Part shown: positions 17,645 through 25,937 of the stretch, in pieces
Layout: every line of letters begins with the position of its first letter
Numbering within the stretch: position 1 is the first letter of the stretch
Assembly: GCF_000365025.1 (NCBI RefSeq)
Contig: NZ_KB823012.1
Span: forward strand, 248,001 to 312,000
DNA from: Robiginitomaculum antarcticum DSM 21748
GTDB lineage: Bacteria; Pseudomonadota; Alphaproteobacteria; Caulobacterales; Maricaulaceae
Reading direction: 5' to 3'
Length of the DNA stretch: 64,000 nt
Program-made: the position numbers and the translations under genes
Notes under the pieces: model-generated
The model's database searches: none
Seen by the model: only the letters and a program-made list of their open reading frames with translations
What the model was told of the DNA's origin: nothing

Positions 17645-18277
17645 TTACTGGCTGACCCATACAATACGGGCAATCCACAAGACCTCAATGCGGTCCAGCG
17701 TGCGGTCTTCATATTCCGGATTAAGCGAAATAAGTTCAATACGTTTTTCGGTCATGCGCCGCAACTCCTTGGCCATGACTTCTCCGCTAATCGTCTTGAC
17801 AACAACGCGGTCGCCGCGCCGGACATCCTCATTGGGCGCGATTAAAACGCGGTCGCCTTCGCGCAGGACGGGAGACATGCTGTTGCCGGAAATCTCCAGC
17901 GCGTAAGTATTTTCGTCGCGTACGCCGGGCATACGCACTTCGTCCCACCCGCCGCCAACGGGAAAGCCTGCATCGTCAAAGAAACCATCATTACCCGCTT
18001 GCGCCAGACCGATGAGCGGAACAGGCATGCCGCCAACGCGGCCTTTGCCGAGCGCGACCAGTGTTGCAAAATCTTCGAAATCCACATCCATAGCCTCAAG
18101 CACTTTGGACAGGGATTCTGTGCTGGGCCAGCGCGGCTTGCCGTCACCGGAATTACGTTTGGATTTATTAAAGGTCGTTGAGTCAAGTCCCGCGCGGCGC
18201 GCCATGGCGCTGGTGGAGATAGAAAACCGGTGCGCGAGAAGGTCTAAACCTCTCCAGATATCGCGGTGCTCAAACAT
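17645..18277 (-). CDS. HTH/S24-peptidase transcriptional regulator (LexA/CI-like)
   Basis: 210 residues. An N-terminal helix-turn-helix (ISTSAMARRAGLDSTTFNKSKR, residues 19-41) is followed by a linker and an S24 domain with the Ser-Lys dyad: Ser133 in GNSMSP and Lys170 in VMAKELRR. Known S24 regulators of this kind (LexA, phage CI, HdiR) repress genes and self-cleave on a damage or stress signal; here the cleavage site preceding the domain could be the AGN segment (about 94-96), an inference. A near-perfect palindrome 33 bp upstream (18310-18329) is a likely operator for self-regulation and for the divergent autotransporter. Confidence 0.88.
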   Translation of the reverse strand: MFEHRDIWRGLDLLAHRFSISTSAMARRAGLDSTTFNKSKRNSGDGKPRWPSTESLSKVLEAMDVDFEDFATLVALGKGRVGGMPVPLIGLAQAGNDGFFDDAGFPVGGGWDEVRMPGVRDENTYALEISGNSMSPVLREGDRVLIAPNEDVRRGDRVVVKTISGEVMAKELRRMTEKRIELISLNPEYEDRTLDRIEVLWIARIVWVSQ

Positions 18278-18309
18278 AATGGCGCGGCCTATTTTGACAT
18301 TAACCCCCT

Positions 18310-18329
18310 AATAGGAATAAATTCTTATT
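18310..18329. promoter_or_regulatory. Candidate operator palindrome
   Basis: AATAGGAAT (18310-18318), AA, ATTCTTATT (18321-18329): two 9-bp arms with one mismatch. It lies in the intergenic region between the S24 regulator and the autotransporter gene, exactly where an autoregulatory site would be expected. Assignment to this regulator is inference. Confidence 0.5.
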
Positions 18330-18346
18330 TCGTCAATTCTTTTTTG

Positions 18347-18364
18347 GCGTGATGGTTGTCACGC
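18347..18364. promoter_or_regulatory. Second inverted repeat in the regulator/autotransporter intergenic region
   Basis: GCGTGA (18347-18352) and TCACGC (18359-18364) are perfect 6-bp arms around a 6-bp centre. It lies about 63 bp before the autotransporter start codon and may be a regulator site near its promoter. It differs in sequence from the palindrome at 18310-18329. Confidence 0.35.
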
Positions 18365-18426
18365 AAAAATTGTGTATGGTCGGATAATAAAATGTAGATT
18401 TAATTTGATATTAAATGGGGGAAATA

Positions 18427-20538
18427 ATGACACAGCGCTCACACAATAAACTCTTGGTATCCACAGCATTATGCCTTGGCTCTTTATCAATAAGCTTTGC
18501 CGCAACAGCCGTTACTGTCGACAATAGTGTTTACACAGGCACTCAAGCCTATCCCGTCGGGCGCTCCGGCTTTTGCGAAGTCGGCACGTTAGGCGAAGTC
18601 GTTCTCTTCCAATCCGCAGATACACGTTCGCAAACAGATAGATATTATGCGGGCATCACTGATGCGACGGGAACTATAGCGCGCGGCACTGATAATCGCG
18701 GCAATCCAACACTCGCTTTTCTGCGTGGCGGCTCGCTATATGCTGGTCAAGATGAGGCTATTTCCGGCATCGTGACTCAAAGTGATGTGTCCGGGCCAAA
18801 TGGTCCAACGCCGGCAAATCCGTGGTATTGGACAGTCTGGGAAGCCACGGCAGACGATCCTACCGTGTTTGATTACCAGGCAACATTTTCGCGTGGTGCC
18901 ATTGTCGGCCAGTTTATGATTGCCGATACAACATGGGATAATCCTCCGGGTGCTGCCGGCAATACGCCATGCCGGGCGGCCAATGCTGCGCCTGTAGCAG
19001 CGGCAGGACCCGACCAACTGACATTAGCTGTTGGCGCGACAGCGACGTTAGATGGCTCGGGGTCAACCGATCCTGATAATGACGCGCTGACCTATCAATG
19101 GACACAAGTTTCAGGCCCGACGGTAACATTATCAGATGCGACAGCTCTATCGCCGACATTTACTGTACCGAGCGGGGCTGTTGCTACGCCTATTGTATTT
19201 TCATTGGTGGTCAATGACGGCACGGTTAGCTCCCCAGCGGATCAAGTGACACTTCAGGCCGTAAATAATGCCCCTGTGGCAAATGCCGGGGTGGATCAAG
19301 ACAGTATCATTCCCGGTATGACAGTTACGCTCGACGGTAGCGGATCATCAGATCCCGATGACGACACCTTGACCTATATCTGGACTCAAACGTCGGGTAC
19401 GTCCGTAACGCTCGAAAATGTCACTACGGCTTCGCCAAGTTTCACTGCGCCTGCGGGCGGTGGAGACGTCATATTTGAGTTGACGGTGAGTGACGGGATA
19501 GATACCTCGGCGCCGGACAGCGTGATCATTTCCGTTCAAGACAATGTTGCAATCACGAGTCAGGCTATCGGCGATTACATGACCGTGCGCAATGCGATGA
19601 TCCTATCCCATCAACCGGATATGCAGCGCAGAATTGATCGCCTTCAGAACCGCACAGGCGGCAGCTCCGGCATGAGTCTAAATGGGTTTGCTCTGCCCGG
19701 ATCGCGCAAGCTTCCTGTCTCGCTTAGCGTCACGGGTTCAGACATGCGCGCCTCAAGCAGCCTATCGGCAATAGGAAAGGACGGTTTGGCGGGCGGTAAA
19801 ATTGATATTTGGGGCGAAGCGTACCGCTCTAATTTCACGATACAAAACCGCGACGGCGATTTTTCAATCTATTATCTCGGCGCGGACATCAAAGTTAGTG
19901 ATGATATGCTGATCGGAGTATTGGGCCAAGTTGATGATATAGACTTTGATGGCAATATTGGCGGCCTGGGCGGTGATGGATGGATGGTCGGCCCATATGT
20001 GACGGCGCGGGTTAGCCCCAATCTTTTTCTTGATGCGCGCGTAGCTTGGGGTAAATCCGATAACGAGATTTCTCCATTTGGCACTTATACGGACACATTT
20101 GAGACGAACCGGACTTTGGTTGCGGCGACGGCAACAGGAGAATTGCCTTTATCTGAATCGGTTGTCCTGCGCCCTGAATTAGGTGTTCAATATCTGACTG
20201 AAGAAAGTGACAGCTATACAGATAGTCTGGGTAGCCAAATTCCCGGGCAAAACGCCGATCAGGGACAGCTTAGCTTTGCGCCGCGTATTCACCGTGATTT
20301 AAATTTATCCAGCGGATGGGTCTTGCGCCCTTATGGCGAGATCGAAGGTATTTATAGCTTTGGCGATAATGTCGAAGAGGTGCTGGGCAGTGAAACGCGG
20401 CTGCGGATTGAAGGGGGCATAGATGCCTTCTCAATGTCCGGATGGCGCTTAACAGCCTCTGCATTTTCAGACGGTATCGGCAATGATGATTTTAAAGCCA
20501 ATGGATTCCGTGTGTCCCTCAGCAAGGGTTTTAATTAA
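18427..20538 (+). CDS. Autotransporter-like outer membrane protein with two PKD/REJ-type domains
   Basis: 703 residues. Signal peptide to about residue 27 (LSISFAATA), then an N-terminal domain of about 155 residues with a Cys pair (residues near 46 and 182). Two tandem Ig-like PKD/REJ repeats follow, each with AGxDQ, TLDGSGSxDPDxDxLTYxWTQxSG and FTxPxG (roughly 190-280 and 285-375). After a linker, the C-terminal ~260 residues have the alternating pattern of a 12-strand autotransporter barrel (KIDIWGEAYRSNF ... GFRVSLSKGFN). It is probably a surface-displayed adhesive protein. GGGGGA before ATG 18427 fixes the start; an ATG four codons earlier overlaps that ribosome site. Confidence 0.85.
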   Translation: MTQRSHNKLLVSTALCLGSLSISFAATAVTVDNSVYTGTQAYPVGRSGFCEVGTLGEVVLFQSADTRSQTDRYYAGITDATGTIARGTDNRGNPTLAFLRGGSLYAGQDEAISGIVTQSDVSGPNGPTPANPWYWTVWEATADDPTVFDYQATFSRGAIVGQFMIADTTWDNPPGAAGNTPCRAANAAPVAAAGPDQLTLAVGATATLDGSGSTDPDNDALTYQWTQVSGPTVTLSDATALSPTFTVPSGAVATPIVFSLVVNDGTVSSPADQVTLQAVNNAPVANAGVDQDSIIPGMTVTLDGSGSSDPDDDTLTYIWTQTSGTSVTLENVTTASPSFTAPAGGGDVIFELTVSDGIDTSAPDSVIISVQDNVAITSQAIGDYMTVRNAMILSHQPDMQRRIDRLQNRTGGSSGMSLNGFALPGSRKLPVSLSVTGSDMRASSSLSAIGKDGLAGGKIDIWGEAYRSNFTIQNRDGDFSIYYLGADIKVSDDMLIGVLGQVDDIDFDGNIGGLGGDGWMVGPYVTARVSPNLFLDARVAWGKSDNEISPFGTYTDTFETNRTLVAATATGELPLSESVVLRPELGVQYLTEESDSYTDSLGSQIPGQNADQGQLSFAPRIHRDLNLSSGWVLRPYGEIEGIYSFGDNVEEVLGSETRLRIEGGIDAFSMSGWRLTASAFSDGIGNDDFKANGFRVSLSKGFN

Positions 20539-20540
20539 CA

Positions 20541-20569
20541 AAAAAGCCCCGCATCAGACGGGACTTTTT
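20541..20569. terminator. Terminator after the autotransporter gene
   Basis: Eleven-bp stem with one mismatch: AAAAAGCCCCG (20541-20551) against CGGGACTTTTT (20559-20569), loop of seven. A-run and T-run on either side make it potentially bidirectional. It starts 3 bp after the autotransporter stop. Confidence 0.8.
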
Positions 20570-20586
20570 AAATATTATGAGTAAAT

Positions 20587-20617
20587 TTGGCGGGCCTGTT
20601 TCGGTGAGGCCCGCCAA
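20587..20617 (-). terminator. Hairpin terminator after amtB
   Basis: TTGGCGGGCCT (20587-20597) pairs perfectly with AGGCCCGCCAA (20607-20617) over a 9-nt loop, 12 bp beyond the amtB stop on the minus strand. The tail on that strand is AT-rich but not a clean U-run. Confidence 0.6.
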
Positions 20618-20628
20618 GGGCTTAGAGG

Positions 20629-21975
20629 TTACCCCACAAATTCAGGATAAGCCGGGATGCCGACTTCGGCTTGATCCAGTCCGACATATTCGGCGTCTTC
20701 GCTGACGCGAATACCGAATGTAAATTTCATCGCAGCCCATATGGCAAAGCTGAGAATGAAGATGAACGCGCCGATCGCGGCAATGCCCATCGCTTGGACG
20801 CCTAGCTGCTGCATCACAGTGCGTGATACGCCTTCGGAAATCTCGGTCTGCGTATTGAGTGCAACGACCAATGTGCCGAAGATGCCGGCAAATAGATGAA
20901 CCGGAATAGCGCCGACAACATCGTCGATTTTCAGCTTATCCAGAAGCGGAACTGTGAAGACTACGATCAGGCCGCCAACACCGCCGATAATGATCGAAGA
21001 CAGTGCCGAAGGCGCAAGCGGTTCGGCGGTGATGGCCACCAGACCTGCCAGCGCGCCGTTGAGTGCCATGGTCACGTCGATCTTTTTGTAAATCAGCTGT
21101 GTCAGGATCACCGCAACAACAACGCCTCCTGCGGCTGCGAGATTGGTATTGGCGAAAATCTTAGACACATCTGCCGCGTCGCTGATTGTGCCCATAGCGA
21201 GCTGTGAGCCGCCGTTAAAGCCAAACCAACCCAGCCATAGAATGAATGTGCCCAATGTCGCCAGCGGAACAGAGCTGCCCAGCATAGGAACGGTCTTGCC
21301 ATCGACATATTTGCCATGGCGCGCCCCCAGCAGGATTGCGCCTGCGAGAGCCGCCCAGCCGCCAACCGAGTGAACTAGCGTAGAACCGGCGAAGTCGGAG
21401 AACCCGGCTTCGGAGAGCCAGCCTGCGCCCCACTGCCAAGAGCCTGTGATCGGGTATAAAATACCGGTCAACAGCACGACAAAGACGATGAAGGGCCAAA
21501 ATTTAATGCGCTCGGCCAATGTACCGGAGACGATAGACGCGGTCGTGGCGCAGAAGACCATCTGGAAAAACCAGTCTGAAGCCACAGAATAATCTCCGCC
21601 TTCAGAGCCGCCTGCAGCCGGCCAGTCATAGCCAAAGCCAAAGCTGCCCATAAAGCCGCCATCCACGCCGGTATACATCAGGTTATAGCCAACCGCCCAA
21701 AACATGATCCCGGCCACGGAATAAAGCATAATATTTTTAAGGCACTGCATGGACACATTTTTGGAGCGGACAAGACCCGCCTCTAACATGGCAAAGCCCG
21801 CCGCCATCCACATGACGAGGAAGCCGCCAATCAGGAAAAGGAGTGTGTTGAATACAAAGCTTGTATTGGCGGCATTAGCCGCAACCTGATCGGCGAGCGA
21901 GGCGTCCTGCGCCGCCGCTACGCCGGATAATCCGGCGATTAAGCCGCCTGTAATGAGTAATTTCATGCCGCGCAT
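20629..21975 (-). CDS. amtB: Ammonium transporter
   Basis: Channel for NH3/NH4+ across the inner membrane. After a cleavable signal peptide (ending GVAAAQ) there are eleven hydrophobic helices. Landmarks: AGFAMLEAGLVRSKNV, DFAGSTLVHSVGGWAAL with the first pore His, and IPVHLFAGIFGTL with the second. The start ATG 21975 follows GGGAGAG; a TTG seven codons earlier would swallow that ribosome site. The usual partner glnK is not adjacent, so PII control, if present, comes from elsewhere. A terminator hairpin follows the gene. Confidence 0.96.
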   Translation of the reverse strand: MRGMKLLITGGLIAGLSGVAAAQDASLADQVAANAANTSFVFNTLLFLIGGFLVMWMAAGFAMLEAGLVRSKNVSMQCLKNIMLYSVAGIMFWAVGYNLMYTGVDGGFMGSFGFGYDWPAAGGSEGGDYSVASDWFFQMVFCATTASIVSGTLAERIKFWPFIVFVVLLTGILYPITGSWQWGAGWLSEAGFSDFAGSTLVHSVGGWAALAGAILLGARHGKYVDGKTVPMLGSSVPLATLGTFILWLGWFGFNGGSQLAMGTISDAADVSKIFANTNLAAAGGVVVAVILTQLIYKKIDVTMALNGALAGLVAITAEPLAPSALSSIIIGGVGGLIVVFTVPLLDKLKIDDVVGAIPVHLFAGIFGTLVVALNTQTEISEGVSRTVMQQLGVQAMGIAAIGAFIFILSFAIWAAMKFTFGIRVSEDAEYVGLDQAEVGIPAYPEFVG

Positions 21976-22178
21976 AAGTCTCTCCCTGTTGGGCAATGAT
22001 ATGAACGGCTATGTAGACGCGGCGGGGCGGCGCACTCTATGACAGGGCGATACAAATGCCGCGCCGTCGGGGCCGCGCCTCATTTCTGTGCCGCAATCGG
22101 CTCATATGGCGGTCTTATGTGCACGCAGATATGGGAATCACTAATTGCGGTCTGTGGCGCATAAGATTAGGGACTGTG

Positions 22179-22532
22179 ATGATGAAAAACCGCCCTCAAT
22201 TTATTTACAAATTGCTCTGGCCCTCCCAGTGGTCGCGAATGCAAAAAGACGGCGGGTTTGACGGTGCGCCGATTGATCTGGCGGATGGATATATCCATCT
22301 CTCCGGACCGGATCAGGTGGAAGAGACCGCCGCGAAGCATTTTTCGGGCGATGAAGACGCCGTGCTTTTACGGTTTAAAACATCGGCTTTGGCCGATCAT
22401 CTGAAATGGGAAGTCTCGCGCGGATGGCAAGATTTTCCGCATTATTACGGGGCATTAGATATGAAACATGTTGAGCAGGTTTACGACTTGGAACGGGCGG
22501 GCGGGTCTCTTATCTTTCCCCCAAGCTATTAG
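22179..22532 (+). CDS. DUF952 family protein
   Basis: 117 residues. Core features of DUF952 are visible: FIYKLLWPSQW, DGGFDGAPIDLADGYIHLSGPDQVEETA, LLRFKTSALADHLKWEVSRGWQDFPHYYGALDM. The family has an unknown, probably cytosolic, function (its fold resembles ADP-ribosyl-binding proteins) and often precedes pyrD in Alphaproteobacteria, as here with an 8-bp gap. TAGGGA before ATG 22179 supports that start; the open frame continues 41 codons upstream without family similarity. Confidence 0.88.
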   Translation: MMKNRPQFIYKLLWPSQWSRMQKDGGFDGAPIDLADGYIHLSGPDQVEETAAKHFSGDEDAVLLRFKTSALADHLKWEVSRGWQDFPHYYGALDMKHVEQVYDLERAGGSLIFPPSY

Positions 22533-22540
22533 GACAATAT

Positions 22541-23599
22541 ATGAGCCTCTTTTACGATGCGGGCATGCGTTTTGCCCGGTCTCTTCCGGCAGAAGCTGCG
22601 CATAAATTCGGTCTCGCTGCCGCAGCGCGAGGGCTGGCGCCGGCATCTGACCCCGCGCGTCATGCTATTCTGGCGACGAATTTATGCGGGCTTTCTCTGC
22701 CGAACCCTGTCGGGCTTGCGGCGGGTTTTGACAAAGACGCGCTGGTTCCCGACGCTATGTTGCGCACTGGATTTGGGTTTGTTGAATGCGGCACGGTTAC
22801 GCCGCGCCCGCAGGAGGGCAATTCCAAGCCGCGCCTGTTCCGCCTGACCGAAGACAAGGCGGTGATAAACCGCATGGGCTTTAATAATGATGGACTGGAA
22901 AATTTCGCGGATAAGTTTGCCGCGCGTCATGGCCGAGGCGGCATTGTCGGTGCCAATCTCGGTGCGAATAAAGACAGCGTGGACCGCGCGCAGGATTATA
23001 TTGACGGGCTAACGCGGCTTTGGGGCCTCGCCGATTATTTCACCATCAATATTTCTTCGCCTAACACGCCCGGCCTTCGGGACTTACAGGGCGAAACCGC
23101 AATGGAAGATCTGCTGGGCCGTTTTCAAGAAGCCCGGCAAAATCTAGCCGGAGATCATAAATCTGCCCCTGTCTTTTTAAAGGTTTCACCCGATCTGGAT
23201 AACAGCGCCGCCGAGCGCATTGTGCAGCAAGCACGGCTTTACGGCATATCGGCAATTATTGTGTCCAATACGACTATTTCGCGCCCTGACGGACTTAAAA
23301 GCGAACACCGCAGCGAGGGCGGGGGTCTGTCCGGCGCGCCGCTCAAAAAACGCGCCGACTTTATGCTCAAAGAATTCGCCGCGGCCAGCGCGGGGCGTAT
23401 TCCGCTCATTGGCGTCGGCGGCATTTCCAGCGGGGCCGATGCATATGCTAAAATCCGCGCGGGCGCGAGCGCTGTGCAGCTTTACTCAGCATTGGTATTT
23501 GAAGGTCCGGGTCTTGTGTCGCAAATCTGCGACGACCTTGCCGCGCGCCTTAAGGCGGACGGCTTTAAGAGCGTGACCGAAGCTGTGGGGACGACATAG
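22541..23599 (+). CDS. pyrD: Dihydroorotate dehydrogenase (quinone), class 2
   Basis: Oxidises dihydroorotate to orotate in pyrimidine synthesis and passes electrons to the quinone pool at the inner membrane. 352 residues; the N-terminal amphipathic helix (MSLFYDAGMRFARSLPAEAAHKF) and NPVGLAAGFDKDA, ECGTVTPRPQEGNSKPRLFRL, INRMGFNNDG, TINISSPNTPGLRDLQ (catalytic Ser), LKVSPDL and the FMN phosphate loop IGVGGISSG are all present. Follows DUF952 closely. The last 35 bp overlap the convergent MATE gene. Confidence 0.97.
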   Translation: MSLFYDAGMRFARSLPAEAAHKFGLAAAARGLAPASDPARHAILATNLCGLSLPNPVGLAAGFDKDALVPDAMLRTGFGFVECGTVTPRPQEGNSKPRLFRLTEDKAVINRMGFNNDGLENFADKFAARHGRGGIVGANLGANKDSVDRAQDYIDGLTRLWGLADYFTINISSPNTPGLRDLQGETAMEDLLGRFQEARQNLAGDHKSAPVFLKVSPDLDNSAAERIVQQARLYGISAIIVSNTTISRPDGLKSEHRSEGGGLSGAPLKKRADFMLKEFAAASAGRIPLIGVGGISSGADAYAKIRAGASAVQLYSALVFEGPGLVSQICDDLAARLKADGFKSVTEAVGTT

Positions 23600-24926
23600 C
23601 GGTTTTCACCCCCGGATAATAGGCCATCAGCGTGACGGCGCGGGCGATGTAATAACCCAGAAAAGCCAGCCATATGGCGTGTCCTGAAAGGGTCTGCCCT
23701 AGACCATATTGAAGCAGATAATGCAGGCCGACATAGATGATAACGGCGGCAATGCCCGCATTACGCATTTGCTTTGTGGCCGTTGCACCGATGAAAATAC
23801 CGTCCAGTTGATAGGCGGCAAAGCCGACAATAGGCGCGAGCGCGCAATAGGGCAGGAAGGTCATGGCGCTGTTGATAACCGCCGGATCGCGCGACAGCGC
23901 CGCGATTAAAAACGGTCCGCCAATGATAACAATTGCGCCGCCCAAAACTGCAAATCCGGCGGAAAAATAACTGGTTAATTTGACGGCGCGATCAAAGGCC
24001 TCGCGCCGCCCCGAGCCAAAGGCTTTGCCGACGGCGGCTTCTGCGGTATGCGCGAAGCCGTCCAGCACGAGCGCAGACAGGGTGATGAATTGCAGCAGGA
24101 TATGATTGCCCGCGAGGAAGACTTCACCTTCGCTGGCGGCGGCATTGCCAAAGAAATTGAACCCGAAAGTCAGCGCGAGTGTGCGGATAAATATATTGCC
24201 GTTGGAGACGCCAAGGCGGCGCAGGTCATACGGGTTAAGCAGTACGGATTTTGTCAGCGCGCCCGCGCGAAATCCCCCGCGTGATTTGATCTCCCGCGCT
24301 GCGAAATACAGCCCTGCGAATAAACCACACCATTCAGCAATCGCCGAGCCGAGCCCGACGCCCCACAGCCCCCATCCCAACCCGACAACGAATATAGGCG
24401 ACAGGATGATATTGACAATATTGAGAACGATAGAGAGCTGTAGCGCCCGCTGACTGCGGCTAATACCGACAAACCAGCCCATCAGCGCGATAGTGCCGAG
24501 CGTGGCCGGAAGCCCCCAAAGACGCGCGCTGATATAGGTGCCTGCACTTTGTTCGATACCGCTCTGGGCTGTGTAAATCTTGAACGCACCGGCCAGTAGC
24601 GGAACGTGGAATATGAGGACTAACGTGCCGATCAGCAAACCTATAGGCACGGCGCGAATGGCGTGGGCCTGAACGGCGCGCTCATCACCTTGTCCGTCAG
24701 ATTGCGCGGCGAGGCCCGCCGTGCTCATGCGCAAAAACCCAAAGCCCCAATAAACAATGCCGTAAATAACCGCGCCCAGCCCGATACCCGCCAGCGCGGC
24801 CGTTCCGGCGTAGCGGCCGATGATGAGCGTATCGACAAAACCGACCACAGGTCCGGCCGCATTGGCCAGCATAATCGGCCAGCTTTGCATGAAGACCGCG
24901 CGCGGCGTCAGGCGTGCGGAAACCAC
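23565..24926 (-). CDS. MATE-family efflux transporter (DinF-like)
   Basis: 453 residues with twelve hydrophobic helices in two similar halves. The first helix includes MLANAAGPVVGFVDTLIIGRYAGTAALAGIGLG, a pattern typical of the DinF/NorM multidrug and toxin extrusion family, which exports organic cations or dyes using Na+ or H+ gradients. The substrate is unknown. The likely start is GTG 24926, preceded by GGCAGGG. It ends inside the 3' end of pyrD. Last gene of a long minus-strand run; 8 bp separate it from the upstream thioesterase gene. Confidence 0.88.
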   Translation of the reverse strand: MVSARLTPRAVFMQSWPIMLANAAGPVVGFVDTLIIGRYAGTAALAGIGLGAVIYGIVYWGFGFLRMSTAGLAAQSDGQGDERAVQAHAIRAVPIGLLIGTLVLIFHVPLLAGAFKIYTAQSGIEQSAGTYISARLWGLPATLGTIALMGWFVGISRSQRALQLSIVLNIVNIILSPIFVVGLGWGLWGVGLGSAIAEWCGLFAGLYFAAREIKSRGGFRAGALTKSVLLNPYDLRRLGVSNGNIFIRTLALTFGFNFFGNAAASEGEVFLAGNHILLQFITLSALVLDGFAHTAEAAVGKAFGSGRREAFDRAVKLTSYFSAGFAVLGGAIVIIGGPFLIAALSRDPAVINSAMTFLPYCALAPIVGFAAYQLDGIFIGATATKQMRNAGIAAVIIYVGLHYLLQYGLGQTLSGHAIWLAFLGYYIARAVTLMAYYPGVKTAMSSPQLRSRS

Positions 24927-24934
24927 AGCCCTGC

Positions 24935-25363
24935 CTAGCCGTCTTTGCGCGGGGCCATGAAGTGACCGTGCAGCAGCGAAATCGGCTCGTTAAAGCTCTC
25001 CTGCCACGCGCGCACGCGCACATTGGCGACGCGCTTGCCTTCGCGGGCGACCAATGCACGCGCATAAGTATCCATCGGTTTGCCGCGCCGTAAATAATCA
25101 ATATTAACCCCTACCGGCTTGGGCAGTTTGGAATAGCCGCATTGCAAGGTGAGCTGCAAAATCGCGGCAAGTTCCATAAAGGCTGATACAGCACCGCCGT
25201 GCAATGCAGGCAGGACCGGATTTCCGATCACAGTCTGGGAATAGGGCATGACCAGCGTCAGTTCATGCCCCATGAGGAGCGGTTTGACCCCGATCAATTT
25301 GGCGTAAGGTATGCGGGATAATACGGATTTAACTTGGGCTTCAGTGAAATCATGCGTGGTCAT
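24935..25363 (-). CDS. PaaI-family hotdog thioesterase (first of a pair)
   Basis: 142 residues, hotdog fold. HGGAVSAFMELAAILQL carries the family signature with the helix that holds the catalytic acidic residue, and VNIDYLRRG the following strand motif. Such enzymes hydrolyse acyl-CoA thioesters (aromatic or medium-chain). The upstream gene encodes a second, different member with only 2 bp between them. The products may pair as a heterodimer, which is inference; two such genes in tandem are seen in other Alphaproteobacteria. Confidence 0.88.
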   Translation of the reverse strand: MTTHDFTEAQVKSVLSRIPYAKLIGVKPLLMGHELTLVMPYSQTVIGNPVLPALHGGAVSAFMELAAILQLTLQCGYSKLPKPVGVNIDYLRRGKPMDTYARALVAREGKRVANVRVRAWQESFNEPISLLHGHFMAPRKDG

Positions 25364-25365
25364 AC

Positions 25366-25899
25366 TTATTCCCTCGCCATTCCGCCGCCTGCAGCGGCAA
25401 TGTTTTCGGACGCCTTTATGCGGTCGGCTTCGTAATCATTGGAGCCGGATTTAATCTGCATAAATATGGCTTGCGCGCTGGCAACGGGGTCTTCGCTGTC
25501 CCCGTCATGGGCAATAGCGCGGACAAAGGCGATATCGCGTGTGGCCTTATAGCAATGCGCCTCGGCAATAATGGTTTCGCCGGGAGTGGCCGCGCGCATA
25601 TAATCAATACGCAAATCCAGCGTCGCCAAGGCGTCGAGCTTGTCCAGTGCAGAGAGGGCGGCAAGACCGCAAGCCTGATCAAGCAGAGCCGTGACGGCGC
25701 CGCCAAACATGACGCGGGTTTCCGCGTCACCAATTAATTTGGCATTATACGGAAGGCTAATCGTGGCGCGGCCAATATCCACGGCCACGAATTTCAGGCC
25801 AAGCGCTACGCCGTGCGGCGTGCCTTCGGTAAACATGGGCGCAATGGTCCAGAGCTTTTTGCGACGCTCTTCAATATCGAATTTTGGTGAGTCGGTCAT
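25366..25899 (-). CDS. PaaI-family hotdog thioesterase (second of a pair)
   Basis: 177 residues. Its core has FGGAVTALLDQACGLAAL, with Asp in place of the Glu of its neighbour, and LDLRIDYMRAATPGETIIAEAHCYK, both hotdog thioesterase landmarks. The final ~35 residues are extra and charged. Probably acts on CoA thioesters in the cytosol; substrate unknown. The gene lies 38 bp downstream of the ABC exporter and couples closely to the next thioesterase gene. Confidence 0.88.
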   Translation of the reverse strand: MTDSPKFDIEERRKKLWTIAPMFTEGTPHGVALGLKFVAVDIGRATISLPYNAKLIGDAETRVMFGGAVTALLDQACGLAALSALDKLDALATLDLRIDYMRAATPGETIIAEAHCYKATRDIAFVRAIAHDGDSEDPVASAQAIFMQIKSGSNDYEADRIKASENIAAAGGGMARE

Positions 25900-25937
25900 G
25901 GGGGAGGTCTAATGCCCCGCGCGGTATTTGCAAAGCT

